DNA of 17,048 bases from Hymenoscyphus infarciens (taxonomy: Eukaryota > Ascomycota > Leotiomycetes > Helotiales > Helotiaceae): contig LLCB01000616.1 in the NCBI GenBank assembly GCA_001414345.1, forward strand, positions 1 through 17,048. Direction: 5' to 3'. Positions 9,648 to 17,048 of this stretch are shown one piece after another. The notes below the pieces were generated by a model, which was not told where the DNA came from, did not search any database, and was given only the letters and a program-made list of their open reading frames with translations. The stretch's first letter is position 1. Every line of letters starts with the position of its first letter. The position numbers and the translations under genes were made by a program.

Positions 9648-9760
9648 TGTTACGGAAAAAGAGGGGTCTCACGTGACCCCTTTTCCCTGTATATATAGTA
9701 GAGTTTTCACCTCCTAAATTCAAGCTCCTTAGAGCGTTTTCAACTCAAAAATACGTTACA
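9648..9760 (+). repeat. 3' LTR of miniature retrotransposon
   Basis: Matches the 5' LTR at all but 7 positions, all transitions, and keeps the same hairpin and TATATATAG run. Its final CA is intact and is followed directly by the second ACTAT target copy. Confidence 0.92.
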
Positions 9761-9765
9761 ACTAT

Positions 9766-11440
9766 ATATATATATCTCTTATATATATATATATTAATTA
9801 CTAAGCTAAGAAAAGCGTCTAATATATCTTCTATAACTATAGTAAAGCTATTAATCGAGATTACTTCTTTAAAGCTACGATGTTAATAAATAATAAGATA
9901 TTATATAAGAGAGGCTATAAAGTGCCTTTATAATAAGCGTATTATATAGTTGAAAAGTAATATAATAAGAGTATAAAAGAGAAGGAGAAGTCTTTTATAC
10001 TCTTTCTCTACTATACTAAGACACTCTAAAAGGTTAATTCTAATTACTATATATATCTTTAAACTAATAAAACTACTTAAGTATTTAATAGATTATTTAT
10101 TACTCTAAAACCTCTTTAAAACACTATTAGCTATATATACTATTTTAGAGAGATTAATAGTATATATACTTAGTTAAAGTATAAGATAGTCCTCTATATT
10201 ACTATCTATATTAATACTAATAATAAGATATTACTAATTTATTAAGCTCTGATACTAAGAGAGAGAGAAAAAGGTTAGAAGTAGTATTTTACTTATATAA
10301 AGTAAGCTTTTCTAGTATTTTATATAATATAGCTAGAAAGCGAAGAATAGATAGCAATTAGTAATTACTAAAGAAGCTTATAAAAAGAGCTCTCTTAGAG
10401 ACTTCTAAAAGCCTACGCTCTCGCTTATTACTAATATATTATAGATAATATCGTCTTTTACTATAGTAAAGACTTAAAAAAGCTTTAATAAAGACTTTAC
10501 TACTTAAAGAATAAAAGCGCTTATATAGAAACTCTTTCTTAAATTATAAAGTTTAAGAAGTAAAAAAATAGAAAGAAACTCTTAAAGTATATTAATACTA
10601 TCTCTACTAATATATATTTAGTATATAAGGTTATTAGAAAGAGATACTTATAATTTAGTTATAATATCTTAAAAATTATTAAAAGTATTAATAGTATATA
10701 AAGCTAGTTTTATAATAAGAGATTACTTTAAATACTTAATAATATCTATAGCTAAGTTATAGTAAAGGTCTACTAATATTATACTTCTCTCTTTAAAAGT
10801 TTAAGTACTAAATTAGCTAATAAACTATAGAAGATACTTTAGAATCAAATTTCTTATATTATAAAGTATAAAGTAATCTCTACTAGTAGAGATATTTACT
10901 AAGTAGATACTTCTTATAAACACTAGTATAGAGTTAATCTTAAGAAGAGAACCTATTCCTCTCTTAGTTTCTAAGATAATTAAGTACTTTATATATATAT
11001 AATTATAGTAATTAAGAATCTTATACTTAATACTATTTAATTCTTCTATCTTAGATATATACTCTTAAATTATTAATCTACTTACTAAGCTACTTTTAAG
11101 CTACTTCTTATATATAATAACCTTAAGCTAGTACTTCTAAGAACTATCTTTCTACTATATATTAAGTATTAACTAAGATAACTAAAAAAGGCTAGGATCT
11201 ACTAGAACTTTTACTAATTAATATAAAAGTATATTTAATATAGAGAACTTAACTATAACTCTAGAACTTATCTTATTATACTATTATAGTTAAGCTTAAA
11301 AGATAAAAGATACTTATTTTCTTAATAATAGTAATAACGATATTAATTCTAAAGATAATAAGTTTATAGATTAAGCTAGATACTTTTAAGATATTAAAGA
11401 AAGCTTGCTTTTATAAGTACTTATAACTAGCTAAAAGAAC
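9766..11440 (+). pseudogene. Central ghost region of 4.4-kb element
   Basis: AT-rich and heavily RIP-altered. After a TA-rich run (9766-9795) two plus-strand frames, those of positions 9761 and 9762, both read as coding-like when TAA/TAG are taken as former sense codons. I cannot decide between them; an indel or splice may separate them. No DDE transposase, helicase or polymerase motif is visible on either strand. By its place between the TIRs it should encode the mobility protein, but this is inference only. Confidence 0.35.
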
Positions 11441-11593
11441 TAGCTAGCTTTAAACCGCTACTATAGAGTAATAATATCGCTTAAGGAAGAAGATAAAGGT
11501 AAAAATAGTAATAAGTTTAACTAGGAAGTTTAAAAGGAAATTAAGAAGAATCGCTTTAAAAGAGAGGTAGAGCTTTAGTAGTAAAAGATATAA

Positions 11594-11647
11594 GTTAAGA
11601 AAGCTCTTACTTAAAAGTAAGTTAAGAAGGCTCTTATTTAAGAGTAA
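11594..11647 (+). repeat. 27-bp tandem duplication in ghost coding region
   Basis: Two adjacent 27-base units (11594-11620, 11621-11647) differ only by transitions. The length is a multiple of three, so it would have added nine residues without disturbing the frame. Confidence 0.85.
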
Positions 11648-11750
11648 GGTTTATAAAAGTAAGAGTAAAATTAGATATAAAAGCTAATACTTTACTCTCT
11701 AGGATCTCTTATACTATTATTATAACTTTTTATTACTTCTACTTCTACTT

Positions 11751-11774
11751 CTAAGCTAGAGCTAGAGCTAGAGT
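11751..11774 (+). repeat. Short GAGCTA hexanucleotide repeat
   Basis: About four units of a 6-base motif, in frame with the ghost protein as alternating Leu and Glu codons, followed by an unusually unmutated stretch (AACCGTTGTCGC). Confidence 0.8.
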
Positions 11775-12414
11775 AACCGTTGTCGCTTTTAATTAACTCT
11801 TATATAGATAGCGAGGAGAAGAGAATTATAGATCGAGTATAAAGCCAATTAAATACTACTAGTAGAAGAGTAATAAATAAGCGATTTATTCTACTAGAAG
11901 TCTACTCTAAAGTTTTAAATAAATAAGACTAAAAGATGTTTAATTAATCTACTATAAATTAGTATAAAAAAAGAGAGTACTATTATAATAGAAGTAAAGA
12001 GGCTACTATCGATTAATATAGAAAGAAAGTTCGCCTCTTACTTTTAGATTAAGTTTATAGTATTAAGAAAGAGAAAGAGCCTCGTAGAATATTCTCTCTC
12101 TTTAGATTAGGCTTTATATAACGTCTAAAGAATAAAGAGGTCTAGAAAGTAGCTATATAGATAGAGATTAGTACAAATATTACTATTTAAGAAACTAATT
12201 AAGGAATTAAAGCTAAGGCTAATCTAGCTCTAAAAGTAGTTAGTAAAAGTAGTAAGTAAAAGGATTAAGAGTATTAGGCTTAACTACTATTAAAATTCTT
12301 AAGAGTTAGTTTATATAGTTATAAGTAGATAGTATAAAAGTAGGTTAATTTACTATATTTATTAATTTTTAGTATATTAGTATAAAGAAACTAATAAATA
12401 GAGAAAAGGTATAG

Positions 12415-12530
12415 ACTAACTTAAATATCTCTCTTTTCTAACTAGAATACCTCTAATTTTAAGAGGTATTATTTAAGAGATATTCTAGATATTTACGATT
12501 ATTTAAGAGATAAAAGTATTAATTACTATT
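12415..12530 (-). repeat. Right terminal inverted repeat of 4.4-kb element
   Basis: 116 bp, the reverse complement of the left TIR with transition differences and without the left copy's extra ~33 bases. It carries the same palindrome at 12446-12470. The outermost bases are more mutated than on the left (CTAT where CCGT is expected). Confidence 0.85.
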
Positions 12531-12976
12531 ATTTGAATTCTTCGAATTAGATATAAATTAGTACGTCCTCGAAGTAAGCTCTTAGCTGAGTTATTACTAC
12601 CTTTAATAATACTAACTAAATACTATCCGACTCTACTTTAAACTTTATTAGACTTTACTTTTTCCTTTAAACTTTTTCTAACCTACTAGACAGGATTAGA
12701 CTATACTCTTTTAGTAAATACGAACGCGAATACTTGCTTTTAATATAGAAGAATTAGAAACAAAGTCTCTTTTATAGGTAGCTATAAAGTCGATTTAGAA
12801 CTAATATTTTAATATCTCGTTTATAATAATTTTAATAAATAAAGTATTCTTAAACTAGGTTAGCTACGATTTAGACTCTAACTTTCTCGCTTATAATAAA
12901 TATAATAAATATAACACTTATACTATCTTAATTTAGCTCTGAATAATAAAATAGATAGACTCGAAAGAGAGAGAGA
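12531..12976. other. AT-rich spacer between elements
   Basis: No gene or repeat boundary can be supported. CA/TG are reduced but not absent (for example GACAGGATT near 12690 and ACTTGCTTTT near 12733), so RIP is milder here than in the flanking element. It ends in a GA-rich run at 12964-12976 that abuts the next small TIR element. Confidence 0.4.
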
Positions 12977-13403
12977 TATAATAGCCTATTATCTAGGCTA
13001 TTCTAGATAGCTAGAGATATCTACTATATATAAGGTTTAGCTATATATTTAGCTTTTAGTAGTTATTATTTTATATTATCTAATTTAGAAAGGTTATATA
13101 CGTCTATACGTCTATCTAGACTTTTAGACGTATTTTATAAGGTTTAGGCTTTTATATTAGCTAACGTATATCGCTGTTCGGTTTTAGACCTCTTTTTCTC
13201 ATCGTCTAAACCTCTTATATATAGTAGCCTACTCTTCTAGAGTTAGAAAAGGCTGGTTTAGCCTTTTCTTCTATATTAGAGCCTAGTATCTACGTATATT
13301 ATTCTATTAAACGCACTTCTATATACCTCTTCTATAATAGTATATATCTCGTACTATTATAACTCTCGGCTATCTAGAATAGCCTAGATAGTAGGCTATT
13401 ATA
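12977..13403. mobile_element. Small non-autonomous TIR element, copy A
   Basis: Bounded by inverted repeats of about 37 bp: 12977-13013 and the reverse complement of 13367-13403. They agree except for a few transitions. The outer TATAATAG is the RIP form of TGTGACGG, the end seen at 13485. The interior from about 13028 to 13360 is a heavily RIP-altered copy of 13537-13847 (copy B). Copy A has longer inverted ends than copy B, so the two are related forms rather than a simple duplication. No coding capacity. No clear target duplication; TATA occurs on both sides but is uninformative here. Confidence 0.82.
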
Positions 13404-13484
13404 CTATTATCTATACTATAGGTTTACTTTAAAGATAAAAGTAAAGTTAAAGTATACTCTTTTCTATATAAGAACTCTTATAAC
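13404..13484. other. Short spacer between copies A and B
   Basis: Eighty-one bases of AT-rich sequence separate the two tandem TIR elements. It contains an AAAG/CTTT-rich stretch (13427-13450) but no recognisable feature. Confidence 0.4.
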
Positions 13485-13848
13485 TGTGACGGCATACCGT
13501 CTTATATAGCCGAGATTATATAGTATATGCCGTATATATAAGGTTTCGGTAGTTGTTGTTTTGTATTATCTAATTTAGAAAGGTTACATACGTCTGTACG
13601 TCTGTCCGGACTTTCGGACGTACTTCGTAGGGTTCGGGCTTTTGTATTAGCCGACGTATGTCGTTGTTCGGTTTCGTACCCCTTTTATATCGTCCGAAAC
13701 CTCTTGTATATAGCAGCCTACTCCTAGAGTCAGAAAAGGCTAGTTTTTCCTTTTCTTCCGTATCAGAGCCTAGTATTTACATACGTTATTCTGCTAAACG
13801 CACTCCTATATACCTCTTCTATAGTTGTATATATTTCGTGCTATTATA
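13485..13848. mobile_element. Small non-autonomous TIR element, copy B (least mutated)
   Basis: Starts TGTGACGGCATACCG and ends in GTGCTATTATA, the RIP-altered inverse of the same end. ATAAC lies immediately outside both ends (13480-13484 and 13849-13853), a candidate 5-bp target duplication. It matches copy A (12977-13403) along its length. Where copy A has TA, copy B often keeps TG, so most extra changes in copy A are G-to-A on this strand. The last ~95 bases, inverted, match the first ~95 of copy C and of copy D. The 63-codon open frame at 13658-13849 lies inside this element and looks accidental. Confidence 0.82.
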
Positions 13849-13853
13849 ATAAC

Positions 13854-15340
13854 GCTTTCTCTTAAATTTTCACTTTCTAAGTTTAAGAGAAAGAGAAGAA
13901 TAAATTCTCTTTCTCTATATCTCTTCTATAGTTTACTTCTTAAGCTTATAATTACTAACTAGCTAACTACTCTTTATATACTCTTTATAGACTAATATAC
14001 GTCTTTGTTCTCTTAGGCTCTATAAATAGTATTATATAGAGTAATAAACTACTATTCTCTATCTATTATTACTATTATATATATTATTTTAGAGGTTTAA
14101 TTCCTCTTTATAATACTCTACTATATCTCTACTACTCTAGTAAGACTAACTATGTCTTATAGGATTTATATAGAGTATATCTCTAGTTAGATAATATACT
14201 CTATATATCTCTATTCTACTAACTAAAGTAAAGCTTCTATTTTCTCTATATACTTCTAATCTTTAGCTTTCTATAAGCCTAGTTTCTAAGCTTTGTTTAT
14301 ATAAAGTAAGCTAGCTTTTCTATCTTATATATTATAAAATCGAGTTTCTAGGTATATAGATAAAGAAAGAGCTAGTATCGTAGTTATAAATAATTTATAA
14401 ATTATTATTAAGCTTATATCTATAGTAGTTTTTCTCTATCTAATTAAGCTCTTTCTAAGAGTATTCTTCTACCTAAGTAGAAGAGTTAAGAGAAGAGAAG
14501 AGACCTCTCTCTAAACTATTTCTCTCTATCTATCTCTCTTTACTTATATAAGATCCTAGCTCTTTATTATCTCTTCTAGGCTTATCTACTTATATAGAGT
14601 ATAACTCTTCTTTATACTCTCTTTTTTAATAGACGCTCTATTTTCTTCTTTATATAGATTAACTACTATAAGAGAAAGAATATACTTATTAGAGTCTATA
14701 AAACCTATACTAGCTTATATATCTCTATTTTTACTAATTATAAAAACTCTATAAATATAAATATAGAAGTGCCTTATCTACTTATTATAGTTAGTACTAC
14801 TTAAAAATCTAACTATATAGATATTAAAGATATATCTAGTTATAAAGTAGAGAGTTAGATAGTTAGAAAGTTTTTAAATACTAGTAGCGCTAGCTACTAT
14901 TTCTCTATTCTAGTAAGACTATATTATAATACTCTTATTAGATTACTATAACGCTCTTACTAGCTCTAACTAAATTATAAGAGTATATTATTAGCTCTAA
15001 AATTATACTACTTACGCTTAATTCTAGGTTTATAGCTAGCGTTATAGATAGGTAGAGATTTCGACTTTACTAGCTTAGAAAGTAATATATAGTAGAACTT
15101 AGAACTTTAAAAGAAAATAATAAAGAAATTTACTAGAGAAGAAAGTAAGAGTTTAAAGTATTACTCTAGTAATATCAAACTACTCTAGTAAACTAATTTA
15201 ATAAAACACTTATACTATATACTTAAAGCTTTACTCTATCTCTTTTATTTCTATTTTATTTCTTTTATACTCTATTTCTTAACTTTTTAGTAAATTTAGT
15301 AAGATATTTACCTTTTTTAAAAAAAAGATATTAAAACTTA
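13854..15340. other. Long AT-rich stretch, probable degraded element
   Basis: 1.5 kb with strong RIP bias and no intact frame. On the minus strand between about 14700 and 14150 there is a weak coding-like reading with Lys/Glu-rich blocks. Near 14650-14590 it loosely recalls the helix-turn-helix of pogo-type transposases, but spacing is off by about three residues and no catalytic motif follows. I do not assign a family. No paired ends were found around it. Confidence 0.3.
13855..13894. repeat. 12-bp perfect hairpin
   Basis: CTTTCTCTTAAA and TTTAAGAGAAAG are exact reverse complements around a 15-16 base loop, directly after copy B. A related AGAGAAAG/CTCTTTCTCT pair continues to about 13918. 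It may be the subterminal part of another element. Confidence 0.6.
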
Positions 15341-15780
15341 GAGCCTATTTAGCTCGTAGAAATTATTTAAATAGATATATAGATATTTAATAATATATTC
15401 TAAATAGTAACCTCGTATAAGTTAGTATATATCACTCTTTATTTCTAAATATATATAAAGATTATTTAGCTTATAGTGTATATATTAGTATATATCCTAG
15501 TAGTAAGTTATACTAAGTCCTAGTATTAGATATAGATAAAAGATATATATAAACTTTTAAAGATTTATATCTCTAGAGATCTAAATCTTTTTTTAGTAGT
15601 ATATATCCTATTTATATATATACTAAGATATCCGAGGTTAAACGAGGGCTTTATATTACTTTTAAATATATATACTAAACACTAGTATATATATAGAATT
15701 AGTATATATATATATATATATATATTACCTTCTGATTTTTAGTAGTATATATCCTAGATATATACGAGCTAAATAGGCTC
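15341..15780. mobile_element. PIF/Harbinger-like MITE
   Basis: The 18-bp end GAGCCTATTTAGCTCGTA (15341-15358) is the exact reverse complement of 15763-15780. TTA flanks both sides (15338-15340 and 15781-15783), the 3-bp target duplication typical of PIF/Harbinger elements. The 440-bp interior has no coding capacity. It holds several AGTATATATC(C)-type repeats (near 15430, 15488, 15597, 15743) and a long TA run at 15700-15725. The perfect ends in such a RIP-altered region suggest mutation hit both ends alike or that few CA/TG sites were available there. Confidence 0.82.
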
Positions 15781-16275
15781 TTATACTAAAGTTATAGAGT
15801 ATATTCTTAAAGAAAGAATAATTATAAAATATTAAGCTACTTCTAATAATAGTTCTTACTATTAAGTAATATTATATAATAATATATTTAATAATATATT
15901 TTTATAACTTATTAATATATTAATATATTATTATATTATTATATTAGTCTCTAAGTCTATAAAGTAGTAATTTTCTCTTTAAAAAAGATTATATATTTAC
16001 TATTTATAATTAGTGTTTTTCGCTTTAGAAAGTAAGTTAGAAAAATAAGTTAGAAAAATAAGTCTTCTTTACTTACTTATTAAACTTTAAACTTTAAACT
16101 TCTAGAAATACTATCTTTATTTCTTTATTTCTCTCTCTTTTAATAACTTTTATATAGATAAATATATAAACTATAGACTTCTAGTTTTAAGTTAGTAGAA
16201 CTCTACTTAACTTCTTAAAAAACTACTTTTTTTTTTATTTTTTCTACTAATACTAATTCTAATAATATTAATTAC
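15781..16275. other. AT-rich spacer with short tandem repeats
   Basis: No gene. It holds alternating TTAATATAT runs near 15870-15940, two 13-bp units GTTAGAAAAATAA (16036-16061), three AAACTTT units (16082-16100) and a T-rich run near 16228-16245. Confidence 0.5.
16036..16061. repeat. 13-bp tandem pair
   Basis: Two exact adjacent copies of GTTAGAAAAATAA. Confidence 0.85.
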
Positions 16276-16673
16276 TATAACGGCACGAAATACATACAAC
16301 TACAGTAGAGGTATATAGGAGTGCGTATAGTAGAATAACATATATAGATACTAGGCTCTAATACAGAAGAAAACAATAACTAATACTAAACAACAAGAGC
16401 CGAAAAGCTAAATATATAACCTCTAATCCTTTAAAAAGCTAAATATATAATATCTAAACCTTAATCCCTTCTATATATAAATATCAGACATTAATACCTT
16501 TAGTACTTTGCTTATATAAGTATTAGTTATTTATAATCTCAGCCCTAGAGGTATTAGAGGTATTAGCACTACTTAGGGGTATTAGTAGTTTTATAAATAC
16601 CGACAATTTAAAATAGTACTATTATATAATAATCCAGCTATTATATAATAATCTAGGATAGTGTACTATCACA
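16276..16673. mobile_element. Small non-autonomous TIR element, copy C
   Basis: The left end TATAACGGCACG pairs with the reverse complement of the right end (GTGTACTATCACA) if transitions are allowed. It has the same orientation and overall sequence as copy D (6932-7390) but lacks about 90 bases of copy D's interior. It is less mutated than D, keeping CA in places such as 16293-16305 and 16370-16395. Near 16545-16560 it has tandem AGAGGTATT units, and near the right end a duplicated CTATTATATAATAATC (about 16619-16652). There is no coding capacity. Confidence 0.82.
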
Positions 16674-16825
16674 TCCCCTCTCCTTCAAAAAGACTCGTCC
16701 TAAGTCTTTAGTTAGCGATTAGTATAGTATTAGGTTAATCAGAGTATTATTTATCTTTTTATTATAAAGAATATAACTTATCTTACTATTATAGTATCTA
16801 GTAGTTAGGGTAGGGTTAGTAGCTA
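16674..16825. other. Spacer with telomere-like tract
   Basis: Begins with a mildly mutated stretch (TCCCCTCTCCTTC at about 16674-16686), continues as AT-rich sequence and ends in the telomere-like tract next to the terminal repeat. No gene. Confidence 0.4.
16804..16819 (+). repeat. Short TTAGGG-like tract
   Basis: The bases read GTTAGGGTAGGGTTAG: one TTAGGG, one TAGGG and a partial TTAG. This matches the telomeric repeat of most filamentous fungi with a missing T. It is too short to prove a telomeric origin; chance or an interstitial remnant are both possible. Confidence 0.4.
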
Positions 16826-17048
16826 GTAGTATTATTATTTAAAGGCTAATCGCTCTTTATTTACTACTATATACTATATAATAATAGGATATAAACGGAA
16901 GAGAAGCTAATAATTAGCTAGTAGGTAGAAAGTAGTATACTACTATAGAGTTATTATATTCTTACTATTATTATATATTATAATAGTAATTATTAAGTAA
17001 TAAATAATAATTATAAAGTAATAGCTATTATTATAAGTAGTATATTAA
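16826..17048. repeat. Terminal direct repeat, copy 2
   Basis: Direct copy of bases 1-223, about 96% identical, differing only by transitions. It is the less mutated copy at two sites, where it keeps CG against TA in copy 1. It still matches copy 1 where the window ends, so the repeat continues outside. The sequence just before it (16804-16819) resembles telomeric repeat. Confidence 0.9.

Larger units (their letters stand above)
8770..9760 (+). mobile_element. Miniature LTR retrotransposon (TRIM/SMART-like)
   Basis: Two 113-bp direct repeats (8770-8882, 9648-9760) flank a 765-bp interior. They begin TGT-ACGG and end ACGTTA(C/T)A, so the ends are TG...CA, with the final CA preserved on the right and mutated to TA on the left. 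An exact 5-bp duplication, ACTAT, flanks the whole (8765-8769 and 9761-9765). A purine-rich AAGGGGTA ends just before the 3' LTR, as a polypurine tract would. The LTRs differ at 7 positions, all transitions. It is nested inside the 4.4-kb TIR element and so is younger. It has no room for a polymerase and must have depended on another element. Confidence 0.92.
11441..12414 (+). pseudogene. Gln/Lys/Glu-rich coiled-coil-like ghost protein, C-terminal part
   Basis: In the frame of position 12029 (same phase as 10892) a long coding-like reading runs for about 320 codons to the right TIR. Its stops are all TAA/TAG at places where Gln is expected. It begins with a charged stretch near 11470-11580, then has two exact-length 9-codon tandem repeats (11594-11647). 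A Ser/Thr/Leu-Glu run follows near 11720-11775, then a hydrophilic tail with several short Lys/Arg-rich blocks. The composition suggests a coiled coil followed by a disordered region. No known domain is recognised. It belongs to the 4.4-kb element by position and orientation. Confidence 0.55.
8133..12530 (+). mobile_element. 4.4-kb TIR DNA element, family not recognised
   Basis: The ends are long inverted repeats: 8133-8280 on the left and the reverse complement of 12415-12530 on the right. They align end to end except for about 33 extra bases in the left copy (near 8180-8213), and most mismatches are transitions. The outer end AACGGTAATTA on the left corresponds to a RIP-altered AATAGTAATTA on the right. 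A candidate 7-bp target duplication, TATTTAA/TATTTGA, flanks it if the element begins at ACGG; the exact border is ambiguous by one base. Without the nested LTR element the original length is about 3.4 kb. Long TIRs recall Mutator-like elements, but no transposase motif was seen, so the superfamily is left open. Confidence 0.78.

Noticed and set aside
8770..9760. The two 113-bp repeats as a tandem or segmental duplication
   Set aside because: The TG...CA ends, purine tract and exact 5-bp flanking duplication fit an LTR element much better.
9766..9795. TA-rich run as a promoter or origin
   Set aside because: Alternating TA is expected everywhere in RIP-altered sequence and microsatellites; nothing else marks a regulatory site.
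13658..13849. A 63-codon open frame on the plus strand starting with ATG
   Set aside because: It lies entirely within small TIR element copy B and runs into its terminal repeat. The homologous stretch of copy A is not open, and the composition shows no known motif. It is open only because this copy has few RIP changes.
14150..14700. Minus-strand pogo-type transposase
   Set aside because: Only a loose resemblance to a helix-turn-helix with wrong spacing; no catalytic triad or DNA-binding domain could be followed.
1..17048. Mitochondrial or plasmid origin, suggested by very high AT content and identical ends
   Set aside because: The AT richness is specifically CA/TG depletion with TA excess and is accompanied by nuclear-type Ty3 and TIR elements. 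The end copies differ by 8 transitions.
1..17048. The 223-bp end repeats as LTRs of the Ty3 element
   Set aside because: The coding region lies at 1300-6600, and the far copy is about 10 kb beyond Gag, past several unexplained segments. The visible part has no TG/CA border.

Overview
This window looks like a degraded, repeat-only, AT-rich block from the nuclear genome of a filamentous ascomycete (Pezizomycotina-type fungus). Over most of it the dinucleotides CA and TG are almost absent and TA is hugely enriched: bases 1-240 contain no CA and one TG. Diverged repeat copies differ by C/T and G/A changes. This is the signature of repeat-induced point mutation (RIP). I found no intact protein-coding gene. 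The genes present are 'ghosts': long stretches in one frame where the stops are TAA/TAG standing where CAA, CAG, CGA or TGG would be expected. The genus cannot be told from the sequence.

Layout. 1-223 and 16826-17048 are direct copies of one repeat, cut by both window edges. 224-1140 is AT-rich, with a Lys/Glu-rich plus-strand ghost reading. About 1300-6600 (minus strand) is a RIP-killed Ty3/gypsy retrotransposon, readable in order as Gag with a CCHC knuckle, RT, RNase H, integrase, GPY/F and chromodomain. 6932-7390 is a small TIR element. 7391-8132 is a less mutated island. 8133-12530 is a TIR DNA element with long inverted repeats and a plus-strand ghost of unknown family. Inside it sits a 991-bp miniature LTR retrotransposon (8770-9760) with an exact 5-bp target duplication. 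12977-13403 and 13486-13847 are two related small TIR elements in tandem. 15341-15780 is a Harbinger-like MITE with a TTA duplication. 16276-16673 is a fourth small TIR element, paired with the one at 6932. A short TTAGGG-like tract lies at 16804-16819, just before the second terminal repeat.

Nothing here appears to work as a pathway. It is a nested graveyard of mobile elements. RIP intensity varies: the Ty3 element and the DNA element are saturated, while the interior of the miniature LTR element, the 7391-8132 island and the 13486-13847 element keep many CA/TG sites. The least explained parts are the 4.4-kb TIR element with its unrecognised protein, the miniature LTR element with a ghost reading frame, and the 16.8-kb spaced direct repeat.
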